Source: Tubulanus polymorphus
Taxonomy: Eukaryota > Nemertea > Palaeonemertea > Tubulaniformes > Tubulanidae
Assembly (NCBI RefSeq): GCF_964204645.1
Contig: NW_027437440.1
Coordinates: 62,001-126,000 of the forward strand
Length of the DNA: 64,000 nucleotides
Direction: 5' to 3'
The notes under the pieces were generated by a model. It was not told where the DNA came from. It ran no database searches and was given only the letters and a program-made list of their open reading frames with translations. Each line of letters starts with the position of its first letter. Within the stretch, counting starts at the first letter, position 1. Below, one piece after another: positions 9,695-20,400 of the stretch. Position numbers and translations under genes: made by a program.

Positions 9695-9924
9695 TTTGGT
9701 CGACCAGAAACTCAGGGTATTTAAAGCTTCGTAAATATAAAAATTTTCAATTTGTTGGCAAATGTAACATTTTACAAATTTTCAATAATTCGGGACAACT
9801 TTTGTTGGTGTTGTTGAAATTTCCATTTTTGAACAAAAATAACTATTAGAGCACATACGGACATTGTCACGATACATTTACATGCAATGCATTGAGCAAG
9901 AACCATCTCAGGCAGCCAGGAAGC

Positions 9925-12900
9925 ATGTCCGCGCTTATGCGTGCTAGTGGTATTGTTCCACCGTCTAAATGCAGTGATGCAGTGATGGATCTACCCGAAA
10001 TTCCACGACCTAAGAAAAGAAGGAAGCGGACAATTTTAATGGGCGATGATGCTGTTGACAGTAACACCATTAATGCCCCTATCTCTAGCGGCGACCCCCA
10101 ATACGATAAATGGTACAACCTGTTGAATGAGAAAAACACATACAACACCAGTGGGGTGTTGAAATACAGAGATGTCACACAGGATGCCAAACCGTCCAAC
10201 TTTATGTGTCCCAGACAGATTATCGATAAGAAGGTGTTGGAAAAATGTGTGGCAGAGAAACAAAGCGTGAATAGAAACAAATTGGACAATGTTTACGGAA
10301 GTTGGATGCTTTTCGAAAATCCTCTGGTGTTTGAGTGTGTTGACACCGATGATGCAGCAGGGGATACTGAACCCAAGAATAATAAGCCGTTGTTTATTAT
10401 GGCCTACGGTAGACGACGTGCGTTGTATCTGGGGTTTAAGAGCAAAAAAATAGCTGCGGAATTTACTCAAGAGAGTACAAGAGCCGAATTTTTGAATCGA
10501 ATTCGTGATTTGAATAGGACCACGTTTGCGGAAGTCGTAGATGCAAAATTGGTTGTTGTGAGGCCATTCAAACACGCCTGCTGCGGTTATATCCATGCGC
10601 TAAAAGTATCGTGTACAGGGGCTGGGGTATCAACATGGGCCTTGAAGAAAGTCCTGGAGGAGGAGAAATGGTTCAGCGATCGGTTTCTACCAGATTTGCA
10701 CGGATCATGTATTCCTAACCAGGATGCATTCATCGCAGCGAAAGATACTCTACCCATGTCAGATATGCGAATCGAAAGAAGAGAAGAAATCGGTGGTGAA
10801 AATAATAATAGCATAACTGTCAAACCCATGAAGTGTCACGATATCAAATCTACCATAATACACGAAGAAACAGACGATTCACCCTATTCTGCTGTAAAAT
10901 TCTACGAAAGTCATGTCTACTATAAAGATTTAGACTTTTTACATGGTCGTCAGCTTGAGTTGGTGCATGACTCGCAACCGGAGCGCGCCAAGCGGCTACA
11001 AAACGAACTACGGAGAAAACTTTGTCAATTTATTGGCAATCACCAAAATGGCATTGGAAATTATAAAGTTTTCTACGACATGGACAGCGATGTGATACCA
11101 GACACGTTATTTCAACGCGAAGATACCGGCGAAACAGAGGAAGAGTTCAACGAGAGGGTAAATGAATATATACGAGAAAAGCACGAAGAGCTAAAGGCCA
11201 ACGACCCTAGGTATTCCGCTGAAGAGATAGAGAAGGAGAAATTTGTCGAACTTCTGGCTTCCATCGTTCTGCGTTATAACATAGCGCAACAAACATCTGG
11301 TGCTGCTGTGCCCATTGCTAATATACCGTATGATAGCAGTGTCTTCAAGTGGCGCAGAGATATCAAGGAAGCATGTGTTATGCCCATGTTCAATGGGTTA
11401 AAATCTCTCTCGGACGATGATTACGCGAATTTTATACACAATTGCGTGTGCAGAGCCGCGAATGAAAAGATTCTTGCCAAACGTATGCTTGTGACAGATG
11501 AAATAATGAAATTGGTTCGCCTACAAATCACCGAAGTTGAATATGCCTGTCGTGTGGAAGCGCGGAAGTTTTGGAGAGATCGCGTGTTGCAAGATCTGGT
11601 CAGCGAAGAGGAAATTGGACTTAAAACCAAAGAAAAGGACAAAGTGGCCTATGAGATCTCGGGTAACGATACTTACATGCTTTTCGATATCGAAACTGGT
11701 GCCGAATTTCATAAGCCGGTAACACAAGAATGCGATCCTGTTCTGTGTATATCCGCGGTGAATTTTCGAAATAAGGCTGCTGTGGGAGGAAGTAAATATA
11801 TTATCGAAGGCTACGATAATTTTGTGCTCCTACCCCCAGACGTGGATGATTACGTCATTGCAGAGATTAAATCATTGCACCAGAGCAGCGACATGTGTGA
11901 AAAATTGACCAAACACATGCAAGGAGATGAAAAAGCGAATAAATTTGTGCACAAAGTGGATTTGAACCTCCAAGGCGGTCGTAACTTCCGGGTCCACTTT
12001 TTCGAAACAGAATTAGAACTGTTGGAGCATTTTATGCTCTACGCTAGGCCGTTTAACGCTGTGATGGCATTCAATTATGCCTTTGATATATCTGTGATAG
12101 AAAATCGACTTCTCCACTGTAGAGGTCAACCGAGAAAATATGTGATTGACTTGCCTAACGGCGATCAGATCCTGAATACGAAAACCGAATTGTGTTTTTC
12201 GCATAGGTTTGACACCGGTTCAAGGGTACAATACAACGTGAAGCAGAAAGACCAGAAAACGAAATTGAAAAAACGCAAAGACAAACAGGAAGACTTGAAT
12301 ACGAAAAATCTGATCGCTAAAAATAATCGAAATAAATCATCAACACCGGCTACCACGAACAGTAGTAGAGACAGCGGTGTTGGATCGCTGAGCGGCGGGG
12401 ATGGTGGTGGTCCTCCTAAAAGACGCAAGTTATTAGATTGGATGCTACCCGCGAATGAACGCAACAGTGCAGCATATGCCTCGAGTGAAACCTTACAATG
12501 TTCAACTTCCGCTTCAGCCTCATATTTTCGACAGCCGTCTAGGACATCCATATCCTCCGGACATAGACGCAAAAGGCGATACAGCGAAACTAGTTCAACG
12601 TACTCTTCGAATGAAAGTGTTGGTGGTCATATGTACGATTTGAGCCTAGCAGATGATGGCGAGTTTTTCTCATCTCCTAGATATAATAACTCAAGATCGA
12701 CTTCCTCTTTCTTTAAGCGAAATCAGGAGGAGACGGTTGACTGCGATGACAAGGTGTCTGCGTGGCTTTCAAACGATCCCTATGAAAAAGAGCTACAAGA
12801 CGAAATACCTAGCGTGAATGATTTGATTACGCGAATTTCCACAGCTGCGGCTAAACGGCGTGAAAAAAATGCAAGTGAACAGGAAGTTGGTGATAGTGAT

Positions 12901-15900
12901 ACTAACGCCACCACCACCGCAGTTCCCGGTCCCGTTCACGATACAACGATAAGTATGCTGGGGATTTTCAAACACATTAAATATTTCACCAGTAATCACA
13001 CCATGTTTATCGATGAAATGAAGCTGGTCGCTAAAAACAGTACAGGTATGACCAAATTGAACACGGCTGCCGAAAATGAACTTGGGTTGAAGAAAAAAGG
13101 CGATGTGGCCTACGATCAAATCTTGCCCATGTTCAAACGCGGTCAACTCGCACCATTGCTCGAATATTGTTCGCTAGATACGATACTTAGCGTATTTATG
13201 TTCTTAAAGTCGGAAGAAGAGAAATTTGCCTGTTGTGTTCAGACCAAAACCGGCCTACATCCGCGAATTATCCACGAAAAGAGCACTGTGCCTATCATTA
13301 CCGCGTTATTCGCAGGACCCGGTGGTGTATGGTATAATAAATGTGTTCTTCCCGATGTCAGTACGATTAAACCCGATACTAGCTACATGTCGAAACCCGG
13401 ATTCGAATACGACGCGTTTAGGGACTTTGAAAAGTTGAAATACCTCGGTGGGACCAATGGTGCTACAGTTGGAGTCTATTCCGTCCCAACTGCCACAGAC
13501 GATGCTACGAACCAATATCCACGTGAAATTATGAAGTGGAACATATGCATGTCGACCATCATGACTCTAGCATTCATTATTCGAAACAAACTAGTGTGCG
13601 GTGTCGATTTCACACTAAACAAGGAAACAACCGTCTGCGAACCTATGAACAAAGTATGCAGCCGAATTTACGCAAGAGCAACGAAGGAGATGTTCCACTC
13701 TTACGCTAGCTCGTCTTGTACGGACATGTTGAAGGAAAGACTGTTTTATAAGGCCAAAGAAGCCGCAGAGAAAGATCCTTACAAGAAAAGAGACTACGGA
13801 AACATGCAAAACAGTCTGAAATTGAATTTAAACAAGATCTACGGATTTATGGCCCTGTTCATGTGCATTATCGGCGGAATGATCTGCAAGGCGGGTAGAA
13901 ACGGTACGAAGCGTGTCGCATTGATGTGGAAAGCTCTCTGGAATTTGAATATCATCAACTCTGACACAGACTCTGCATTTCCGGCATATTGCAAAATTTG
14001 CGATTTCACCGGACTTAGCACGTTTAGCAGATACCTGAAGCATAAATTTGGGGAATGTTTTGAAGGTAAACCACCGGACGACATACCGGATGAGGGAATG
14101 AAGGACCAACAAGAACTTGTAAGTGATATTGTTAGAGTCCAAAGACCGTCTAGTCGCTTGATAGTGGAATCGTTGGTAGCGATAATGGAAAAATTTCTCG
14201 TGAAAGTCAACAAAGGTCAAGAACCGGCCAAGTTCCTGTTGGAGAAGATATTTTTTGCAGGCACTGTGTCTATGGGCAAGAAAAATTACTGCGGACCCAA
14301 GGCTGTCGTCATTCCAAATAATTTAGAGCGGCCGTTCAAAGTATCCTTCCACATTGCAGGATTTGACAAGAGCCATTATACAAAATTGCGCAAAGTCGGC
14401 GTTCCAGTGCTGCTTCAACTGTTGTGGATGCAAGATATTTGTGGGTTTCTCGAATACGCTAAAATCCTCTATGGTCTAAGCTTTGTAACCATCTTGGTGG
14501 AGGAGATTCTCTTAGCAACCCGCAAAGACCTCTGCCATCAACTGGATTCGTGTAAGGCAGCTGTTGCCGCGTGCACGGGTGAAAGAGACGATTCTGCGAT
14601 CAAGCGCAACGCTTTGGATAGACTGGAAAAAGTGCGTTCTAAATTGAAACACTATATCGAAAATGAAGCGCAAGAACGCGACAAACTCACTGCTGGAACT
14701 ATTACACTGGGTAAAGAATACATTTACGGCGAGGAGAAAGTTGGCGACATGCAAAAATGCAATACGGTGTCGAGTAAGGCCGCTGCTATTTACTGTAGGT
14801 CACAAGGATTGCCATTTTCACACGCACCTTTGTTTATAGACGTCTGCAGACCTTGCAAGGGCCAAATATCCGGTGGGATCGAAGGAGCTCTACAAACAAT
14901 GTACTGGGACTCGCCGGAAGCGGAGAAAGAAAGAAAGCGGAAGTTAGAACTTAGAAAAAAGAACATCGCCACAGCGAAAATCAAGCCTTCCGATTTGACA
15001 CGAATGGACGAAAGCATTTTGGGCGGTAAAGATTATCGAAAGACCTTTACAGCAACCGAATACAACCAAGCACGCGTATGTTTGGATAAAATCAAGAAAA
15101 TGACCAAACAACGAGACAATGTAGGTGACAGTACCTCAAAATGCGAGGAGATGCTTGATGAATTGAAATACCTCGATTATGCAGAGTGTCGTGGTAATCC
15201 AGCTAAAATTCGAAGAGAGGAGGAGAAAAAGAAACGAGCCATGCAATTCATGGACACCTACATTCCAGAAAAAGACTCGTTTCCAGCAGCACTGATGGAT
15301 AAAGATCACACGCTATCACATCCTCCTGGTATGGATATCGCCAAAGACATTGATCAGAATCTGCCGCATTTCAAATTTACCATCAACACTCACCACACCG
15401 ACACATCCGACCGGTGCTATGATCTCTGGGCACTTTTCACCCAATTATGGTCTCATTACGGATCAAACTCCTACCGTTGGTGCCTAATAGTGAACAAGGA
15501 AGTGTATGTGATACGAAATAACGCAGATCTAAATTCAGTGCACACATTAGCCGCCGCCGCAAGTGCAATTTTCGAAATTGAACCGACTCACAACTCTTGG
15601 ATTAATCTTGGCAAGGGACAGAGGCATTATTTATCGCAGAAAAATTCGAAACCCGTGCAAATGGACATGTTTGCCTATCGCGAACAAACACGAAGCACAC
15701 CGTTCATAATGGACGACATTCAAGGCCGTTCGTTCGTAGAAAATGTAGACTCGTTCTGCAGGAATTCTCGAAACACATTTGCATTCTCTTGCAATAAGGC
15801 TCATTTACACTCGCTCGTCAAGGCTGCAAATCAGAAATACGAAGAATATCGTCAAAGTGTGATAAAAGAAAGCAAAAAGGGCAGATTTAAGAAGAAGGTC

Positions 15901-16668
15901 TATCCCATTGTCCAGTTTTCTGCCAATGCCGCTACAAATCACGTAAAAGTTGATGTTGACACTGTATGCACATCATCCACAAAGAATAATGGAGGAGCAG
16001 AAGTTAGTGTCAACACTACTACTGGTTCTTCGAACAGTCCTAAAATTTATCACAATCAAATCGTGATACAGGATGTTGTGCGAGATGATCAACGCAAAGC
16101 CAACTACTGGATATGGAGTCAACCTAAGGTATGCGTTTACCTATCCGAACTCAGCAATGCATTGGACAGTATCTGTAAAGAATCACCGAGCAATGCAGCG
16201 GCGGCGGCGGCGTCGGCTAATGCAATTTCTCAGCTGACTTGTGTTTTCGATTTGGACTCTAACGAAATGGAGCTGTTTAACATGCCCACTCATAACTGTG
16301 ATAGTACGAAAGTTCGAAAATGTTTGGCTCACGTGAATATTACTCACGTGAATGGACGTAGAGACGTTGTTGAACACGGTAAACTGTGTAAACCTGCCAT
16401 ATCTGGTAAAAACACGAATGTATTGAATGTATTTTCCAACACTCAGCTCAACAGTACACTAGAGGATATTCTCACCTCAAATTTCAGTCACAGTAGTAGT
16501 AAAAAATCGAAAAACGCTTCCGATAATGTGATTGTGATCAACTCGGACAGTGAAGATGACAGTATTAACACCTTTGGTGCTTTCAGTGGCCTATTTGGAG
16601 GCAATTCATGTTCTAAAATCACGTGCAAGCAGTCTAGACTGAATTTCTATGGCAATAAATACAAGTGA
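9925..16668 (+). CDS. family B DNA polymerase, herpesvirus-like, very large
   Basis: The first in-frame ATG is at 9925 (2247 aa). The 3'-5' exonuclease motifs are present: ExoI FDIET near residue 587, ExoII FNYAFD near 717, ExoIII YCSLD near 1082. The palm motifs follow: motif A DDATNQYPREIM near 1192, motif B KLNLNKIYGF near 1300, motif C NSDTDS near 1346 with both catalytic Asp retained. Compared with typical herpesvirus polymerases (about 1000-1300 aa) it is roughly twice as long. One large insertion of ~330 residues, Ser/Lys-rich and likely disordered, lies between ExoII and ExoIII (about 12240-12940), and the C-terminal ~700 residues extend far beyond the palm and thumb. The frame is intact over 6.7 kb, which argues for recent activity or selection. 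It should act in nuclear viral DNA replication with the helicase and primase genes at 31-42 kb. Confidence 0.93.
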   Translation: MSALMRASGIVPPSKCSDAVMDLPEIPRPKKRRKRTILMGDDAVDSNTINAPISSGDPQYDKWYNLLNEKNTYNTSGVLKYRDVTQDAKPSNFMCPRQIIDKKVLEKCVAEKQSVNRNKLDNVYGSWMLFENPLVFECVDTDDAAGDTEPKNNKPLFIMAYGRRRALYLGFKSKKIAAEFTQESTRAEFLNRIRDLNRTTFAEVVDAKLVVVRPFKHACCGYIHALKVSCTGAGVSTWALKKVLEEEKWFSDRFLPDLHGSCIPNQDAFIAAKDTLPMSDMRIERREEIGGENNNSITVKPMKCHDIKSTIIHEETDDSPYSAVKFYESHVYYKDLDFLHGRQLELVHDSQPERAKRLQNELRRKLCQFIGNHQNGIGNYKVFYDMDSDVIPDTLFQREDTGETEEEFNERVNEYIREKHEELKANDPRYSAEEIEKEKFVELLASIVLRYNIAQQTSGAAVPIANIPYDSSVFKWRRDIKEACVMPMFNGLKSLSDDDYANFIHNCVCRAANEKILAKRMLVTDEIMKLVRLQITEVEYACRVEARKFWRDRVLQDLVSEEEIGLKTKEKDKVAYEISGNDTYMLFDIETGAEFHKPVTQECDPVLCISAVNFRNKAAVGGSKYIIEGYDNFVLLPPDVDDYVIAEIKSLHQSSDMCEKLTKHMQGDEKANKFVHKVDLNLQGGRNFRVHFFETELELLEHFMLYARPFNAVMAFNYAFDISVIENRLLHCRGQPRKYVIDLPNGDQILNTKTELCFSHRFDTGSRVQYNVKQKDQKTKLKKRKDKQEDLNTKNLIAKNNRNKSSTPATTNSSRDSGVGSLSGGDGGGPPKRRKLLDWMLPANERNSAAYASSETLQCSTSASASYFRQPSRTSISSGHRRKRRYSETSSTYSSNESVGGHMYDLSLADDGEFFSSPRYNNSRSTSSFFKRNQEETVDCDDKVSAWLSNDPYEKELQDEIPSVNDLITRISTAAAKRREKNASEQEVGDSDTNATTTAVPGPVHDTTISMLGIFKHIKYFTSNHTMFIDEMKLVAKNSTGMTKLNTAAENELGLKKKGDVAYDQILPMFKRGQLAPLLEYCSLDTILSVFMFLKSEEEKFACCVQTKTGLHPRIIHEKSTVPIITALFAGPGGVWYNKCVLPDVSTIKPDTSYMSKPGFEYDAFRDFEKLKYLGGTNGATVGVYSVPTATDDATNQYPREIMKWNICMSTIMTLAFIIRNKLVCGVDFTLNKETTVCEPMNKVCSRIYARATKEMFHSYASSSCTDMLKERLFYKAKEAAEKDPYKKRDYGNMQNSLKLNLNKIYGFMALFMCIIGGMICKAGRNGTKRVALMWKALWNLNIINSDTDSAFPAYCKICDFTGLSTFSRYLKHKFGECFEGKPPDDIPDEGMKDQQELVSDIVRVQRPSSRLIVESLVAIMEKFLVKVNKGQEPAKFLLEKIFFAGTVSMGKKNYCGPKAVVIPNNLERPFKVSFHIAGFDKSHYTKLRKVGVPVLLQLLWMQDICGFLEYAKILYGLSFVTILVEEILLATRKDLCHQLDSCKAAVAACTGERDDSAIKRNALDRLEKVRSKLKHYIENEAQERDKLTAGTITLGKEYIYGEEKVGDMQKCNTVSSKAAAIYCRSQGLPFSHAPLFIDVCRPCKGQISGGIEGALQTMYWDSPEAEKERKRKLELRKKNIATAKIKPSDLTRMDESILGGKDYRKTFTATEYNQARVCLDKIKKMTKQRDNVGDSTSKCEEMLDELKYLDYAECRGNPAKIRREEEKKKRAMQFMDTYIPEKDSFPAALMDKDHTLSHPPGMDIAKDIDQNLPHFKFTINTHHTDTSDRCYDLWALFTQLWSHYGSNSYRWCLIVNKEVYVIRNNADLNSVHTLAAAASAIFEIEPTHNSWINLGKGQRHYLSQKNSKPVQMDMFAYREQTRSTPFIMDDIQGRSFVENVDSFCRNSRNTFAFSCNKAHLHSLVKAANQKYEEYRQSVIKESKKGRFKKKVYPIVQFSANAATNHVKVDVDTVCTSSTKNNGGAEVSVNTTTGSSNSPKIYHNQIVIQDVVRDDQRKANYWIWSQPKVCVYLSELSNALDSICKESPSNAAAAAASANAISQLTCVFDLDSNEMELFNMPTHNCDSTKVRKCLAHVNITHVNGRRDVVEHGKLCKPAISGKNTNVLNVFSNTQLNSTLEDILTSNFSHSSSKKSKNASDNVIVINSDSEDDSINTFGAFSGLFGGNSCSKITCKQSRLNFYGNKYK

Positions 16669-16794
16669 ATTTAACTTCCTGTTTTTTTTTCTTTATTTTG
16701 ACACAAAATATTTCTTACAAACTTTTGGTGAAAATATTTTAACTCCCAACTTCCTGAATCTGGCCCGAAAATATTTTAATTGTATTTCTATAAT
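16669..16794. promoter_or_regulatory. post-polymerase spacer with AACTTCC motifs
   Basis: Two TAACTTCCTG or CAACTTCCTG cores lie at about 16674 and 16748, the first immediately after the polymerase stop and followed by a T-run. This is the same dispersed motif seen in other gene ends. Confidence 0.4.
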
Positions 16795-17013
16795 ATGGCT
16801 AATATTGCTGGGTTAACATTTTTTGTAACTGTTGAAAAAAGTACATTTGTGTCCAACATTGAACCTGCCAACAAGTCTGACACCATTTCTGACAATAATT
16901 TGAACACTTCATACACACTATTACTCACATTTCGCTCTAAGCCACGATTTTTTTCGTCCATTGACCAACGCACAGAAGAACGACGACAACAAAAACGACC
17001 AAATCCATACTGA
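16795..17013 (+). CDS. possible small protein, 72 aa
   Basis: An ATG at 16795 opens a 72-residue frame rich in Ser/Thr/Asn that ends in a basic Arg/Gln-rich tail. It lies on the same strand as, and just after, the polymerase. There is no recognised domain. Base composition is similar to neighbouring coding DNA, but the frame is short enough to be chance. It could be one exon or one broken half of a gene together with the next ORF. Confidence 0.3.
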   Translation: MANIAGLTFFVTVEKSTFVSNIEPANKSDTISDNNLNTSYTLLLTFRSKPRFFSSIDQRTEERRQQKRPNPY

Positions 17014-17072
17014 AGATAGTTCACCAACACCAACAAAATTTTGATGGACATTTCTAATCACACACCCATGCC

Positions 17073-17396
17073 ATGCGACGACAGTTGCTGCTTGAAAGCC
17101 GCCCTTCCTTGTCTAAAGATTTGAACATCGTACAACAATCTCCTACTACATCACCCTCCTCATATCATCTATCGTGGGACCATTCTAGCGGCGGCATTAT
17201 GCAAGTGAATTCGCCAATGTTTCTTAATAATGCGTTGACAACTATTAATTACGACGGTCATAATGGCGATTTTGATTATCTGCTCGATGTTGTTGTTGGT
17301 TCAATATATGTGGGATTCGAACCCATTTGGTCTTGGAGCAATCCTAACATCTGCCGCGACCTCGCTAAGTTTTCGGATTTTGAATACCATGAATGA
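17073..17396 (+). CDS. possible small protein, 107 aa
   Basis: The frame starts at ATG 17073 and ends at 17396. The product has a Ser/Pro-rich N-terminal half and a Tyr/Trp/Asp-rich C-terminal half with plausible protein-like composition. It follows the 72-aa ORF by 59 bp in a different frame, so the pair could be one gene broken by a frameshift or two tiny genes. No family is recognised. Confidence 0.35.
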   Translation: MRRQLLLESRPSLSKDLNIVQQSPTTSPSSYHLSWDHSSGGIMQVNSPMFLNNALTTINYDGHNGDFDYLLDVVVGSIYVGFEPIWSWSNPNICRDLAKFSDFEYHE

Positions 17397-17499
17397 ATCG
17401 TGAGCTGTGGCGCTGTAAACACGGAAGTGTTTTGTTCGGCAACATTTTCAGATTTCTAGCCAAAAATACTTCAACATTGAAAACGAGTAAAGTTTCAAC

Positions 17500-20400
17500 A
17501 TGCCAGAATACTGTATTCTGTGCGAAAAAGACATTTCATCGAGTTTCCCCAGACATTTAAAGGATTTCCATCGGATAAAGGAACGGGCAGTGACACTATA
17601 TGGAACCGATATAAAGGTTTGTATTAAACAAGTATTTTATCAACATTTGAGACCGATAATATTATTTTGTTTGAATGACGTTTGAAAAGTTCGGCTTGGA
17701 TTTCTAGAGAGCGCGGAATGACATATATGTGATGTGATGGAGTCGAGCTACTGTCACTATGATGAAAAATCATCAAAGTTACATCATTGCATGCCAACTA
17801 TCAAAATATCAACCGATAATTCAATATTTAATTCAAAACAATATTGACTCTTGTTTTTCAAAATTTAAGTTGTATTCTAAATCATAAAGATATAATTCAG
17901 TGACAGTGAAGTTTTGGTCGACTTCTGTTATAGAGAAGTTATCTTTTTCTTGTATTTGGTGTGAGAAACTAAGCGCTTAGCAGCAGCTTTCTATATGGTA
18001 TTGTATTTTATCATCCAGTAATTCTAAGCACATGAGCGCGGCTTTTTAGGAAATTCAGGGGAGGGGGGGGTGTTTAATTCAAGGGATTTCGACAAATCTT
18101 ACAAAATTCCAGAGAATGTCGAAAACTTATTCTAGTTCTTACCGCATTGACTAGCCGGCTCTAATTAACCCACCGTTTTAAGTATGCGATGACCCGTCAT
18201 CAATTATCAGTTGTTTATAATCACTGCTAATAACCAGTAGTTACAGATATTAATAATTCCAGCCAAGAAAACACGTTGACTGGAATAAAATCTTTTAAAT
18301 TTCAGTTAATTCATTTCAAATAGTTGAATTCTGAAAATTATTCTATCATATTTTTTAATAAAAATTGTAGATTGTGTTAAAATTTGAAAGAGAATGAGAC
18401 AATGATTACTTTAGGAGATCTAAAATATTCACCTCTCTCTTAGCGATATGGTTAAAATTACATTTACAGTTAGGAAACCTATGAGCTCAGATTAGATTAA
18501 ACCAATACCTTCTGTCGTAAATGATCGTCCAAACTAAATAAACTTAACAACAACATCTTATAATTGGATCCCATTCAGAAATGTTTTCAACGTTTTATGT
18601 CCAGTGCAATACTTCGACTAACAGTGGCGTCTGAAGACCCATGGAGTACCATTTCAAAATGATAAACTAAAAAGATTATCATCCATCAACGCAGAAACAA
18701 TGTTGAAACCATTGTTTATTACGGCGGGGGGGGGGGAGGTGGGAGAAAATTTTGAAAAAACTTCCCATTTTACACTTTCATGAATCTCCAGTAGGGCGCT
18801 TCAATGGAATGGATGAACTGTTGCCTAGCATTATGGCATCATTATGCGAATAACCAAAACAAGTATACTATACAGGTGAAGTAGTAAATTGGCCGTTTTG
18901 CGGGGCGAGGGGGGGGGGTAATTTTGAACCAAAAGGACTAGAATCCTAAAACCAACGGCATATGAGAGATCTTGCCTAAATATTAAGACGAAAACCGAAA
19001 TCGATGTCATATTTGATTAGTACACCATCTACAGGAACATGAGTTTACTTTAACAAGCGACTAATAAATCATCAACTGCATCTGAAAATAACAACTGAAT
19101 TTGACTGTTGACCTTCTAACTCTGTATTAGGCAATTGGCCCACCCTAGTACCCATCGTAATCTTCACCCAACTTCCTTGTCAGAGTACTCACTACTTCAT
19201 CATACCCACCATACACCACAGGTACAAAACGCGATTCATTTCATTCAGGAAGTTCGAAAATGTATTGAAAAATATATTGCAACGTCGTAACTTCCTCTTT
19301 CAAAACTCCAAAGCAGAGTGGGTATCCTTTTTGATCCGGGGGATACCTACCGAATTCAGGAAGTTAGACATATACAACTTATAACTTCCCGATTTGAGTG
19401 CAGAGTTGAGTATATTATAATAAATGAATATAATTATTATTATAATTAATATTCATATTCAATGCAGTGTTGAGCATTACAGCGGTACGTTGCTTGATTC
19501 TCCCTGTTTTGGCATCTTGCTCTGCCATATCATTCGGAAGAATCTGTTTTTGGAGTACACGGATTGATCCACCGGCGTTACGATCGTGTTCTTTGTTGAC
19601 GAACGTTTCACCGTCATTTCTGAGTCGTCCGATAAGTGCCATGACAAACAATTTCATGTCTTCTCGTTTGGCAAACACTGTATCAGGAAATATGCAGTGA
19701 TTATTATCTTTTCAACATCAATTCGACTATTAGACCATGGTTTGTCCAAGTCCAGATACAGTCTGGTATTGCATCCATCCCTGATGCGTTCGTACATGTG
19801 CCTGTCCTGCTTGAAAAACTCAAAGTACGATTTGTCGCATTCATGACGAATGTTCTGTCGTTTGTACACTTCCGGGGCACAAACTTTTTCGGACCATATT
19901 GCGTGAGGTCTTGAGGAAACACTCTCCCTTTATTTTTTCGTTGTCAGCACTTTTTAGTGTGGAGTACGTGATGCCAACGATGCTAACTTTGCACGGCATG
20001 TTGTGAAAGTATACTCACTAAACTGCAATGTGTGTGAACCGAATAATAAATTTTTTGCTGGTGCTGCTTAATGTGTCGGTTAGTAATGCAGAAAATTTAT
20101 TGTTGTTTTTTAGAATCTGGGAAAGCACAGAGATCAGATTGAACAAATGCCATTGATCAGCAAGCCTCTCACATTAACCAGGTGTCCTGTGCCAGGTTGT
20201 AACCATATGGTTAAACAACTCGGACCTCATCTGCAGTCCGGCGTTCACAATATACGAAAAAATAGTGAGAGATATAAACAACTTTTGGTAGAGGGCAGGA
20301 AGGCAGAGAATAAAATCTATAAAACTGAAGTAAATGAAGCTAATGGGAATGCTGAAATCGCGAATGAGGTAGATGGTGATGAGGGAGCTGATGAAGTGAA

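Larger units (their letters stand above)
17617..20113. other. intron or spacer, AT-rich host-type DNA with viral fragments
   Basis: From 17617 to about 19140 I see no gene; the DNA is AT-rich and carries poly-G runs (18061-18070, 18724-18736, 18908-18917) of the kind common in animal repeats. From about 19150 the viral signature motif reappears (AACTTCC at 19150, 19250, 19296, 19362, 19383), followed by an AT-rich palindrome and the minus-strand primase fragment. Confidence 0.4.
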
